Assembly (NCBI GenBank): GCA_024220505.1
Contig: JAKZZE010000006.1
Location: 806,001 to 870,000 of the forward strand
Length of the DNA: 64,000 nucleotides
Source of the DNA: Rhizopus arrhizus
Lineage: Eukaryota > Mucoromycota > Mucoromycetes > Mucorales > Rhizopodaceae
Direction of reading: 5' to 3'
Part shown: positions 1 to 10,759 of the stretch, piece by piece
How the letters are laid out: the number at the start of each line of letters is the position of its first letter
Numbering within the stretch: position 1 is the first letter of the stretch
Position numbers and translations under genes: made by a program
The notes under the pieces: generated by a model
The model's input: only the letters and a program-made list of their open reading frames with translations
Told to the model about the DNA's origin: nothing
Databases searched by the model: none

Positions 1-1224
1 ACAATCACCCTTTTCAACCTTACTCAGATCTGCTCTCAACGTTTTATCGCTGACACTATAGGGTGTCAGACGTTCATATCGGTTCACGACCACTTCCTCG
101 CCCAAATCCCGACACAGCTTTTCGATCAATGGCACTGCGGCTTCTTCACCACAAAGATGGATTTGTTTCGCCTTTAATCCTAAAAATGCTTGCGTCCATG
201 CCCATCCACGATCCCGATCAGCAATCATCTGAATTTCATCAATTACAGCAACATCCAAGAGTTTTCCTAAAGAAGCCATCTCTACTGTTGAGCTTGTTAA
301 TCTTGCATCCGGGGATATCTCTCTTTTTTCCTCTCCTGTTAATAAGTTGCAAGTGATTCCCTTTTTATTCATTCTTGCAAATATTTCATGAGCTAACAAA
401 CGTAGTGGTCCACAATAAAGGCCTGATTTGGCTACCTCTAGTCGTTTTAAAGCTTGATATGTTTTCCCACTATTTGTAGGACCTACATGAAGATTTATCT
501 TTCTTTTTTGAAAAGTCAATTTCGAGATACGTCATTTTATGTCCTATAAACCTTTGCATTCCTCTGGCTGCAGGAAACCACTCACTCGGAAACCGCAAAT
601 CACTTAGTTTTCTTAAGGACCTTATTTTATTCACCGTTTCCTTTGGTAAGAAAGGCTCTGCATAGTCGATAAAGGCTTGAAATAATACTCTGTTCATATG
701 ATCTAAATGGTAGGTTAGATTATGTAAAATGTACCGCTTCTCGTTATACCTGGACCCTCTTTTGACTGATAACCCAAAGGAAGCTCGTTTAGTGAGCAAT
801 GCTGAATCTCTTTAGCTGATACCCGTTGCAAAAAAGTGGTTGATATCTCTTTGAATAGTTTATCCTTTATGCCTAGGCTTCTGGCTTGTTGACGGATACT
901 TGAGTTGGTATTAAACTTGTGTATCTCTGCAATTAACTCTAAAAGTAAAAAATATTATTTTTCTTTTGTTTACATGCAGAGCTTTTTCAAATAATTGTTT
1001 GTCTTACTAGCATCGGAAGGCTGCTTTATACTTGTCAACGATTGCAGAAGTCTGTCTTGAGTTGTCAAGTCATTAATTGAACCACGTTTGCGTAAATTAG
1101 GCGAATTGGTTGAAAAGAATCTTGAATTAACTGCTGAAGTACGTCCCACACGAAGCAAAAAATAGACACTTTGCTTTAAAGACACAATTGGCAGCATTAG
1201 ACAAAGATTATTAACATAATTCAC
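1..1224 (-). CDS. SUV3: Mitochondrial ATP-dependent RNA helicase SUV3, 5' part (cut by window edge)
   Basis: Exons 1-502, 552-702, 750-938 and 1008-1224 join in frame to give the first 353 residues; the gene continues past base 1. The N-terminus is basic and Ser/Arg-rich with RFFSTNSP, a plausible mitochondrial presequence. An alpha-helical region follows (PSEWFPAARGMQR), then the helicase core with Walker A GPTNSGKT, GPLRLLAHEIF and the DEIQ Walker B (AVIDEIQMIADRDRGWAW), which is the SUV3 signature. SUV3 unwinds RNA for the mitochondrial degradosome. The intron at 503-551 is only 49 nt and was chosen because it alone joins MQR to KINLHVGPTNSGKT in frame. The first intron uses GTAAGA at 1007; a second GT at 973 lies downstream but breaks the frame. 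Family assignment is very secure; the exact start is less so. Confidence 0.93.
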
Positions 1225-2154
1225 CCTACCTTTCTTTTACGAGCTGCAGATCACATGATGTGCCATTATGTATTCTGAGATTCAAACAAATTCATGCTAA
1301 GTGTTAGGAGATTGAAAAGTAGAAACTCATATTATTTTGTAAAAAGCCAGTCATAACCCTTTTTCTCATTCATAAAGCTTCTGTCTTGAAAACCAAAGAG
1401 CCCTATCAAACAGTTGGCACTGGAACTCTTTCCCTGTGTGTTGCTGAGAATCATTGTTTCTTGCTGTTGATTGCCAACAAAAGTAATCTAAAACAAAATA
1501 CTTCTTTAATGATAAACAACAATATGTTGATATTAATCGAGCTGATAAGCATTTTCCTTGCTCATTTTATAACCTTCTGCATAAACAAAGGTCTGTCTAG
1601 AAAAATATTTATCCAAATAGCATTGCAGTGAACCAGAAAGTGGTTTTACACATTTTAAGTAAACGAGGAACAGTCGCATTTATAATCATGCCAAACTTTT
1701 ACCTAAGCCATAAAGCAGTTCATCCCCAATACACCTACAGATGATAATGAATTGGAATCAGAAATCTAGAGAAGCGAATTGTTATAACAAGAACAATGAT
1801 ACAGGATTACGTGGAGGCTATTTTTTACGCATGTCAAGTATCACCACTGGAAGCAAAAGAACAAAAAAGAGCTCCAAACAACGTTGAACGTTTGAAAGTG
1901 GCTTCAATCTCGAGGGTACAACGAGATATAAAGCTATAATAAAAAATTGCTTGTAGTATATATGCTCTTTTATATTATGTTATTAAACCTTTCGAAACAA
2001 AGAACTTAAAAGCTTATCTCATTCTATGAACTACATCTCGAGTAACAATCATGTTAAAAAAAATCCGTATTCAGGAAGAATACTGAAACGACTTCTACTC
2101 TACTGTAAATGTCATTGGAATAGATTCTAATTGGCTTATGTAGCCTATCCTTTT

Positions 2155-2203
2155 GGATAAACTGAATGTGGCACTCAAATCACCCTCATTCAGTTTGTTA
2201 TCC
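2155..2203. repeat. Inverted repeat, about 14-16 bp arms with a roughly 18-nt loop
   Basis: GGATAAACTGAATG at 2155-2168 is mirrored by CATTCAGTTTGTTATCC at 2187-2203, with a three-base bulge in the right arm. The 18-base loop is not self-complementary. There is no T-run after it that would suggest a termination role. It could be a small foldback relic or a transcribed hairpin; the sequence does not decide. Confidence 0.6.
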
Positions 2204-2982
2204 TCAAATAAAAACAGTATACGAAAGAGCATATTGATTTATTTGTGGACAGTACTTTCATAAACATAAAAAAGTTACTTCATGCGAATTTATGGAAATA
2301 TATACACAGTATTAGCGTTACAAGGAACTAAATGAAGCAATATGCATGTAAGCGATACTTATTAGCTTGTACTTTCACAACATCACTATTTTTGTGCCAA
2401 GGCTCTCTCAGATAGCTTAATACTTCATGTTATCTCTAGAAAGACGCTAGTCATAAACATAGTAAAGGATTATAGCCGGGAGATAAAGAAGAGTGTACTA
2501 TTGATAATAAAACGCTATCATCGCATATCAAAAATGCTGCAATTTGACAATTTACAATGATCTTGGGGCATTTATTGACCATTCTATCTCTCGATTTAGT
2601 GAGTGCTTCAATATGGACTTTTGTTGATAGCCTATTTTGACCCAATTGAATAAAGCTTATATTGCCACATAGAAAAGCCGTAGACATTTTCAAATTCCAT
2701 GCAAAATGCTCTATCTAAATTCGCAAGTTTTTTATTTGTATAATTGCGCAAATTGTTTTTATTGCACCCGCAAGGAAGTTCTCGAAATACTGTACAGTAG
2801 CACACATATAAAGTAACTTTTTCATGATTTTTTATTTTTATGCTTCAAAAAGTATTTTCAATCACCTACATCTATTTCTCTCAAGTCGCACCTTAAAATT
2901 TTGTAAACGCTAAAAAATTACCAAAAAAGGGAAGTTTTAAGTTGTCGTCATGTGAAAAAAAAAAAGCATTGCGAATAAAAGA

Positions 2983-2989
2983 ATATATA
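2983..2989 (+). promoter_or_regulatory. Putative TATA box of the 62-residue protein gene
   Basis: TATATAA lies 53 bases before the ATG at 3042, a spacing that suits a TATA element with a short 5' leader. An A-run sits about 25 bases upstream. Position and sequence only; no transcript evidence. Confidence 0.4.
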
Positions 2990-3041
2990 AATGCAATGAA
3001 TCAAATACGCTAAAACTTATCATTTCTTTATATCTAAAAAT

Positions 3042-3230
3042 ATGGGATCTATATTTTCTTGCCTTAGTAGAGTTGTAAGCTCTATTGCTTCACTTGTATC
3101 TAGTGTGGTGAGTGCTATTGCTGGTTTCTTCCAAACTCTTATTTCTGGTATAACTCGCTGTATTGTTGGTATTTTTAATGCGATTGCTGCTTTGTTAACC
3201 TGTGGTAGAAGTAGAAGGAGACGGGCGTAA
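3042..3230 (+). CDS. Small hydrophobic membrane protein with myristoylation-type N-terminus (62 aa)
   Basis: A single uninterrupted frame of 62 codons. It begins MGSIFSC, matching the N-myristoylation consensus (Gly2, Ser6) with Cys7 as a possible palmitoylation site. The middle, roughly residues 8-54, is almost entirely Val, Ile, Ala, Ser, Leu, Phe and Gly with few charges. The end is polybasic (GRSRRRRA). Similar MGxxxS proteins with long hydrophobic repeats are common in fungi but uncharacterised as far as I know. The likely location is the cytoplasmic face of, or inserted in, a membrane, with lipid anchor and basic tail at opposite ends. A TATA-like box lies 53 bases upstream and there is no neighbour within 450 bases. 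The coding call rests on the coherent composition and start motif; the function is unknown. Confidence 0.7.
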   Translation: MGSIFSCLSRVVSSIASLVSSVVSAIAGFFQTLISGITRCIVGIFNAIAALLTCGRSRRRRA

Positions 3231-3365
3231 TATTAAAAATCGTATGCATAGTTGGTCTTATATGTAAATATACATTGCTTATTTAATAACTTTATTTACT
3301 TCAAAAAAAAAATACATTTTTTCTTTGTACGATGATTTTGAACTTTAATTTTCTAAAATTCTTAC

Positions 3366-3390
3366 CTTTTTTTTTTTTTTTTTTTTTTAC
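3366..3390. repeat. Poly-T tract downstream of the small membrane protein gene
   Basis: An essentially pure run of about 25 T in the 3231-3688 g ap, which otherwise holds only AT-rich sequence. It reads as poly-A on the minus strand and could be a simple homopolymer expansion or an old retroposition tail; no element is attached to it. Confidence 0.7.
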
Positions 3391-3688
3391 ATTGAATACT
3401 TCAACTATCGATCAGCATTGAGCCTGTTAAGCTTTTGTTATATTATGAAAAATACAGTTTTGATTCATAATTATTTCAGAGAATCCATTTAATTTATTAT
3501 TGATTGTTTGTAGATAAAGACTATCTGATCAATGTATATATCAGGAGAAATACGTTGGCTGATAATGGTAAGTTGACTACAAATTAATGCTGATTATAAG
3601 CAATGAATGCTAAAGTTTTTCAAGAATGGAGCAAGTACAATGTCAAAGAACCTTATATATATTAGATTCTATGTTATGAATATTTTGT

Positions 3689-4020
3689 TTAAAAAAGCTC
3701 TAAATTTTTATTCTCAAAACGAGAAACAGGATGAACTCTTTGTTCAATTAGGTCATTCATATCTATCTTATTCCGTGCTTTGACTATTCTTGGTGGTACA
3801 TCATCACCTAGCCAAATAGGCTTTTTCAGCTGTTTTTTGATAGCAAACTATAATTAATTAGAATTATCTTTGGAGTGAAAGGCAAAAGATGTGCACATTT
3901 ACTCTTGTTATGTTACTATTTTAATTGCTTTTCTTTATGGATACTAATTTAATATTCATTTACTTTATAACATTTATCTACTATTTCAAGTAATAATTTG
4001 ATGTAACCTCCAGTGGCCAT
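3689..4020 (-). CDS. Conserved-looking 71-residue protein of unknown function, two exons
   Basis: Exon 1 is 3964-4020 (19 codons, starts MATGGYIKLLLEIVDKCYK) and exon 2 is 3689-3847. The intron 3848-3963 has GTAAAT and TTATAG ends and joins the two exons in phase 0. The protein is basic, with the segment KKPIWLGDDVPPRIVKARNK and a C-terminus VHPVSRFENKNLELF. Its size and composition suggest a small organellar or ribosome-associated factor, but I do not recognise the family. It is transcribed divergently from the PAS kinase, whose ATG lies 312 bases away. The perfect phase match and non-random composition support a real gene; an additional upstream exon cannot be excluded. Confidence 0.55.
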
Positions 4021-4332
4021 TACTGTCTTCTTTTTCTTTTTTGTTTATAGTCTACTAGATATTCTTGAGCAGATGTATAAACAAAAGGCATCAAAATTAA
4101 TTAAAATCATAAGCCAATTCAAGGACCAATTGCTTTTCAACAAACTGTGGTTATCAATCTTATGTCTTGGTAATAAATGCGGTTCTGAGTGCAAAAATAT
4201 ATTATTCTCATTGGATATAATTTTCATGATGAAAAAAATCTTGAACATAAAAAAATTCTTTTCCCTTTTTTTTCCTTCTTCTCTCCTATATAATAATAAA
4301 AAGAAAAGAAGAGAGAAAATCAATAAATATAC

Positions 4333-7013
4333 ATGAACTCTACTCGTTTATTCGCTCAAGGTAAGTACAAATAAAAGGATTAAAAAGATGAATTAATATA
4401 AAAGTAGATGAATCATTCAATATTCAAGAAAAGTAATATATATTTTATAAAATATATATAATAACAAATCATTAGGAATCAAGATCAATCAGGAATACAA
4501 CGTAACAAAAAGAGGAGTGGTACGAGTAGTAATGTGATAACTCGGGGCATGGAACTTGTTCGTAAAAAAAAGTGGAGTAATGAAGATGATGAAAGACTAT
4601 ATCACCGTCGACTGTCTCAACCTAATATGGATTATGGATTCATACAACTTAAAACAAGTTGGAGTACACAAAATACACCAAGAACAAGTATAGAAGTGAT
4701 AGATAATAAAAATATGATGCCTTCAATTCAAGAAACAGAATCAACACATTTATATAACAGAGCTTTACATACACCAACAAGATATTTACCACAAAATCAA
4801 GCAATTATTACTACTAATTCAGATGGAGTGATATTGTTATTTAATGATATTGCATCTATATGTTTTGGTATTGATAAATCATTTGTTGGGGAATCTTTTA
4901 TAAAAACATGCTTAGAAGAACCATTTAAAAGTCAAATAACAAGTATATTAAAACGTAAAAAAGAGAAAATATATGATAATATGCAAAAAGTGATTGTGTG
5001 TGGAGCAACTGTTAGTAAATAATTTTTGTTTTCGGAAAATTATTTGATAAAAAGAACTCATTTAATACAAATAGACACCTATTCATAAAAGAAATGAAGT
5101 GAAATCAATTGCTTCACTTTGGCTTAAAGAGAAAATAACTGAAAATGGAGATAAAGTATATATTTGGATATTTGAAGAAATCTATGAAACAACTCTATCT
5201 GTTTATGTTGATTCTGATTGTAAAATACAACGAGTGTTGGGTACAATGATCGAGATCTATGGATATAAAGAAGATGATATCATTGGTAAACCAGTCAATT
5301 GTCTTGTGCCTGCTTTATCAAAAGAACAAAGAGATGATAATTTAGAAAAGATTGATAGACTGAAATTCTTTGGTAGTCTATCAAGTCAAGGTGTTTATTT
5401 CCCTGTTATATTAAGTTTAAATCGACATGTTGCTATTGGAAATGATGACTTGGCTACTTTTGTTGTGAAAATCACATCTTTACCTTCAATATCAGGATCA
5501 ATTACATTTCATCGCTCAACTGGTTTAATTCAACACTTGAATACTGTACCTGCAAAATATCTGTTTGGTTATTCAGTTAATATGGTCATCAACAAATTAA
5601 ATATCAATGAATTAATGCCTCAGATACCAATTATCTTATCTAAAATGGGAAATATTCGTACAGCAAATAGTCGTTTATGTAAAAAAATATTATCAAAAGA
5701 TGATGATGATGACGAACAAGAAGAATATATTTATGTTCACCACAGAGATAAAAGTAAATTTGCTGTTGAAATCGAAATGAAGTTGATGGAGGAAGATGAT
5801 TTGGTGAATGTATGGATCACTTATGATAGAATAGATACTGTATCAAAGCATGAAAAAAGTAAAAATCATCTTCATCATCATATGAGAGAATTATCTTTAC
5901 AAAATAAGAAAAAAGAGCCAGATGCGCCTACAACAGAAACTAAAAAGAGAAGACCAATCGTCAGACCTTATAGAATAAGTTCATTTGGTGCTGTAGATGA
6001 AGCCAAAAGGTTATTTCCTTCCAATTATTTAAGTGAAAGTAATCAGAAATTATCACAAACAATGAATAATACAGAAAAGAAGAAGCATCCATTAGATGAT
6101 TATGTCATATTAGATGTACTCGGTCAGGGTACTTATGGTATGGCAAAATTAGCTTATAGAAAAGACGACCCTTTTCAAAAAAAATTGGTGATTAAATACA
6201 TTATAAAATCAAAAATTATTGTCGATTCTTGGATAAGGCAAGTATCTCTTAGAAATTTTATATGGTTATTAAACAATAACAATTCAAATCACAGGGATAG
6301 AGAATTAGGTTCGATACCAATGGAAATACACATATTAAGAACACTTCAAAAGCACCCACATCTAAATTGCTGTAGACTGGTTACAAGTATGGAAGACGAA
6401 GATTGTTATTTTGTTGTCATGGAGTTACTAGGAGGTGGCATGGACTTGTTTGATTATATTGAACTAAACAAAAATATGACTGAAAATGAAGTTAGACATA
6501 TATTTTATCAAATTGCTAATGCAGTCAAACATTTACACACACACAAGATTGTTCACCGTGATATTAAAGATGAAAATGTCGTTTTAGACAACGAAGGCAC
6601 TGTTCATCTGATTGACTTTGGCTGTGCCACTTATTACAAAAAAGGCCGTAAATTTGATACATTTACAGGTACTCTTGAGTATTGTGCACCAGAAGTACTC
6701 AAAGGAAAACCGTATGAAGGGCCGCCTCAAGATATTTGGGCAAGTGGTGTCTTGTTGTTTACTCTCATCTATCGTGAAAACCCCTTTTATAATATCGATG
6801 AAATACTGGAAAGTGAATTAAGAGTTCCTTTTGTATTATCTGAAGGTAAACACATACAAAAAAGATACATCAATCTGTTAACGATTATTTTATATAGGGT
6901 CCCTTGATCTTGTAAAAAAAATGTTAAACAGAGAAGTTGAAAAAAGAATAGATATTGATCAAGTCTTAGCACATCCTTGGTTTTATCCAATATCACAGCA
7001 ACAACAGTTGTAA
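4333..7013 (+). CDS. PSK1: PAS-domain serine/threonine kinase (PASK/PSK type)
   Basis: Exons 4333-4360, 4493-5014, 5100-6237, 6295-6845 and 6898-7013 encode 784 residues. The N-terminal half has PAS-like sequence (QAIITTNSDGVILLFND, about residues 80-100; a second around YGYKEDDIIGKPVNCLVP). The kinase domain starts near residue 516 with a Gly loop GQGTYG, has HRDIKDEN (Asp652), DFG (Asp670) and the PASK-like segments TGTLEYCAPEVLKGKPYEGP and ENPFYN. PAS kinases sense metabolic state and phosphorylate glycogen synthesis and translation factors (established for yeast PSK1/2 and animal PASK). Intron 3 (6238-6294) has GC-AG ends, is 57 nt and has no in-frame stop; keeping it would insert 19 residues before the helix-C region. 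Removing it restores the family pattern IVDSWIRDRELGSIPMEI. Confidence 0.93.
6238..6294 (+). other. GC-AG intron inside the PAS kinase gene
   Basis: The donor is AAG|GCAAGT, the consensus of GC-AG introns, and the acceptor is ATCACAG. The length is 57 nt, a multiple of three, with no in-frame stop, so the flanking frame stays open with or without splicing. Splicing yields the conserved kinase sequence at the join; retention adds an Asn-rich insert. Confidence 0.8.
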
Positions 7014-7505
7014 TAAATGATTTTCATGTAAAAAGAATCTTTTCATCTTCTTATGAACTTGCACTTTTGTCTTTTTTCATACAAGTGAGTGACAAATAAC
7101 TCCAGAGTAGATTTGGGCGTGCCTAGTAATTTCCCTGAGTTGGTGTAAAAGAACAGGAGTTTATATTCAAATAAAACCTGTAAGCAGGTAAAAAAAAAAA
7201 ACCTAAATAAGAAAATTATGAAAAAAGACATCTGTCTAAAGCTTAACTATATGGATTCTATAAAAGGAAAGTTTCTTACGCTTTATTAATAGAAAAGCAT
7301 TATTTACGTTTTGGTTTATGGAGGTAGAATAGCCTTAATGCCTCTTAATTACAAAGATTAAAGTGCTTTTTTCAAAGGAGACATCGAGGCTAGACTATTT
7401 TATAAAATTAAATTAGGGGCAAAACACAGGCTAGTTTGATTCATTGATCTTTAAAGATGCATGAAAATAACAAATGTAATACAAAACGAGGGGCTTGTTT
7501 GATAT
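7014..7505. other. Intergenic space between convergent genes
   Basis: About 490 bases between the stop of the PAS kinase and the stop of the minus-strand membrane protein gene. It is AT-rich with short A-runs; it must hold both 3' UTRs. No further gene is visible. Confidence 0.6.
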
Positions 7506-8502
7506 TTATTTTAATACAGATTTGGGTTTATTTCCACCGATGGGACCTAGAGTATGTTGATGATGATGAGAATGATTTGTGGATATAAAAGGATGATTTT
7601 CTAGTAATTCAATTATAGATTGTTTGGGTGATGAGTGTGGTTGATGCTGGTTTTGTTCAAGTAGATTGGGTATCAATGGAGGTGAGGGAGGAGTAAAGTT
7701 GATTTTATATTGACATAGTGGATCCATAGTAAATTTGGGTAGAATATCCAAGTCTAACCCAGTGGAAAATGGTGAATACCAGCCTTTTGTTCTTTTTATT
7801 TCCCTTGCTTCATTTCCATTCTGATGCAGTGGTTTATCCAGTAACATATCATTCCTTCTATTATCACTACTATTATTGTTCTTTATTTCCTTTTCCATTG
7901 ATGTAATACAGTGTTGACTTTTGATCTTTTGTACATCTATCCATTCATCTTCTTGATCATTTTGTTCATTTATTTCTTCTGGTGCTCCTACGTGCTCTTC
8001 TCTCTTTGGTTCTACTGTCTTTATTTTGCTTTCTTGATTCTTTTCTTGCTCTTCGTCCTTTCTTTTGATTTTTGCTGGATGCTGTCTTGTCTTTCTCGGT
8101 TTCTTCTTCTTTGGTTGTTTTTTTTGAGTATCTTGTTCATTTTCAAATGGTTCAGACATTGATCTAGGATTTACTATTAAATCCGTATTTTGACAAAAGT
8201 ATTCCTAAATAAAATAAAAGCGTCAATTTAACAGGGATGAATAGTATAGCCTACCCCCGGTCTATGTATCTCATTACCTTTACAGAATTATAGTGGTATG
8301 TGATCAATAAAGCAAATAACCAAGTCAAGATTGATGAGTAATCTATGCGAGGTATGTTCAATTCTGGCATAACAGGTTGACACCAACTTAAGATATAAGA
8401 ATAAATAGGTACACATATGATTGATACAAGTGCAATCAAACAAATTAATACTGGAGATAAAACTACAAGGGACGTTATTTGTAATCCCCGAATAGTTCGC
8501 AT
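7506..8502 (-). CDS. Two-helix membrane protein with long charged disordered tail
   Basis: Exons 7506-8204 and 8278-8502 give 307 residues. I chose MRTIRG at 8502 because the in-frame codons upstream are a CT-rich promoter-like stretch. Residues about 10-36 form one hydrophobic helix (LQITSLVVLSPVLICLIALV) and about 57-70 a second, separated by a short loop with Pro and acidic residues. From about residue 100 the protein is highly charged and Lys/Glu/Gln-rich (KKQPKKKKPRKTRQ), then Ser/Pro/His-rich. The topology suggests an ER or nuclear-envelope hairpin protein with a cytosolic tail. I do not recognise the family. The intron 8205-8277 has GTAATG and TTTAG ends and keeps phase 0. Confidence 0.7.
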
Positions 8503-10396
8503 GGCTTCTGCTAATAAAGAAAGAGAAAGCAAAAAAGAAAGAGAGAAAGGGAGAAAGGGAGAAAGAAAAAAGTACAGAGTAGTCAAAAAAATATTTTATT
8601 CAATTTTATTTTCCGCAGTGGAAGAGGGTTTTTTGGATACAATGTCGTACATAAAATCAAATGTAAACTATCAAAATCGAGTAAGAATGCAAGCTTCCGA
8701 TCATTGGAAATGGAAAAATATAAGCTAAATGTACTTTAATTAGCACGTTGCTATAAAAGCGCTTGGTTTACATTTGTGTTGCCATAGTTACATGTGGAAT
8801 ATAGTATTCAAAGCCAATTGTAATATCAGTTGCAGAGTTATAAAAAGGAATGATGACCTATTCAGTATAATAGCTATGCTGAGAATTAAATATCGAATAT
8901 ATTCTACTGGTAAAAAGGAACTACAATTGCAAATAATTCAATGTAATGACGATGCAGTGCCACTGCAATATCCTGCACAGCATTCTCATCATGTTTACAT
9001 TTAGTATAATAAAAAATTGTAAATACGAAAGTTCAGCTCACTGTAGATTTACTTTTTTTATTAGTGTATGATCCTCATAGTACGATTCTTTTCTTTTCTT
9101 TCGTAATAACTGTATTGGACAGAATTGTCAGTTTACGGCTGAAAAACAAGCCCATACCTTACTATTTTCAAAACACAGTTTATATTTTTTTTAACTCTCA
9201 CGACAACAAGCTATTTGAAATATATCAAACTCTAACGATCCATAGGTACAATTTTCAAATAGAATCTATAATGCTTCATTGAGAAAGGTCAGTAAGGACT
9301 CATGAGCATCACAATGATTTGCCAAATAGCCATCAAAAGCACCAACAGAGAATTAAGTAGAGATGAAAACTAAATAATAGCACCTGATAGGTACAAATTG
9401 ACGTATACAATACATTAACGTTCGACCTTATTTTGAAAGTGAGTACAAGTACTACTCTTACTAAGCGTTGGCATTCTATTCGTGACTTATTATTCATTAT
9501 GAATGAGCTCGATGGGGGGTCGGCAATATATCTAAGCAATAGAGCAACAGCCAGACAGTCGTAAAAATGGAAGCATCTCTTTACAAATGAAAAGCTGAAT
9601 TTTAATAACCCACCAACGCGTGAATTCTTTAAGCATCCTTTGTTTATGAAATGAATGTGGTAGAAATTGTAATAGAGAGGTTGGAAAAGACGCATGCCAT
9701 GCCAAAAATGCAAGCTTTTTTTTTACTTGTATTACATTTGACAACATAGTTGCTTTAAAGAGGGACTCATACATAGAAAAATGTGCAGAACTTCTTTGGT
9801 ATTACCCCTTCAACTTCGTATACTAGACAAGGAGTAAAGTAGGTCATGCATGCTTTTAAAAGGGCATGTTAGTAACAGCAATACATTAACCTTATACATA
9901 AGTACCATCCTAATACAGCTCCTGGTTCTTGTAAAATTATAGCGAAATGTCTCTCAAATTTGTCAGTTGTGAGCTTTTAACATCCAGGTGACTCAAGTCA
10001 ATAGTCCATCATTGTACCATGTTTACCATTGACTTCGAATTTTTAAGGCTCCTTCAAACCCAAAGCATACTCTTTTTCACTCAAATTTCAACGCTGCTCA
10101 TGCTTGAAAGCAAATTCGCGTTTCTGTATCTTTAAACAATATGTGCTTATTTATTTATTTTTACCCCGTATACTTTTCTTCATCACATATTCGATGCGTC
10201 AAAGCACAAAACCCATAAAAGTCATAACTGTCAATGTTTGAAACTTTAACATTCTATTCACTTGCATGCTTTTGTTAATTAACTGCCCTAGTTTATTGTC
10301 ATCTTCCTTTCTTGTCTCCTTTTCTATCGTTTCCCCGTTTTCTATTAAAACTCATATGTTAATACCATGCATCCATTGATGCATTATCATCCCCTT

Positions 10397-10405
10397 TATA
10401 TATAA
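10397..10405 (+). promoter_or_regulatory. Possible TATA box
   Basis: TATATATAA follows CCCCTT and lies about 115 bases before the ATG of the weak open frame at 10520. Upstream lie pyrimidine-rich blocks. Promoter-like by composition only. Confidence 0.25.
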
Positions 10406-10519
10406 CATGTACAATACCACTCCTGCACAACTACTAATAACACAGCATCAGACAGGCAGCCCGAGGGAGTGATATATACATTTTCTCTGGAATGTTCGTT
10501 TTGTAGAGGAGACTCATCT

Positions 10520-10759
10520 ATGGGGATCTCTAATTTATATATGATAGCGCATGGTGCACTATGTTCTTATGTCTGTTATTCCTTTTATCCATATAATATC
10601 ACATCATATACGTATTTTACAAATAATAAATTTATGAATTTGCTTGAATATTTTAGACGATATATTTTAGTACACGTACAACCATTATCTCTACTAAAGT
10701 TGGCTTTAACATCAAGTAAAGATAATATTAGAAAAGAAAGATTAAGACCATATATGTAA
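10520..10759 (+). CDS. Weak candidate small gene (79 aa)
   Basis: An 80-codon frame beginning MGISNLYMIAHG and ending RKERLRPYM, preceded by a TATA-like element and pyrimidine-rich promoter-like sequence. It has a hydrophobic, aromatic-rich first half and a basic C-terminus. No recognised domain, and a frame of this length can occur by chance. Listed only because the upstream region looks like a promoter. Confidence 0.2.
   Translation: MGISNLYMIAHGALCSYVCYSFYPYNITSYTYFTNNKFMNLLEYFRRYILVHVQPLSLLKLALTSSKDNIRKERLRPYM

Larger units (their letters stand above)
1225..3041. other. Gene-free stretch between SUV3 and the 62-residue protein gene
   Basis: About 1.8 kb with no open frame I can support. 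The longest frames (81 and 80 codons near 1386-1631 and 2451-2693) show no recognisable domain and no convincing splice partners. It holds the SUV3 upstream region, a hairpin-forming inverted repeat at 2155-2203 and, at its right end, the promoter of the small gene at 3042. Confidence 0.6.

Noticed and set aside
2451..2693. 80-codon minus-strand frame
   Set aside because: No domain, no promoter signature and no splice partner; length is expected by chance.
4013..4336. Overlapping open frames on both strands (about 107 and 92 codons) upstream of the PAS kinase
   Set aside because: Low-complexity Lys/Phe/Ile composition from the AT-rich promoter; the real minus-strand gene uses another frame and starts at 4020.
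9333..9774. Two overlapping minus-strand frames (126 and 80 codons)
   Set aside because: Sequence looks protein-like in places but has no motif, and the two frames conflict; it may be an old element, not supportable.
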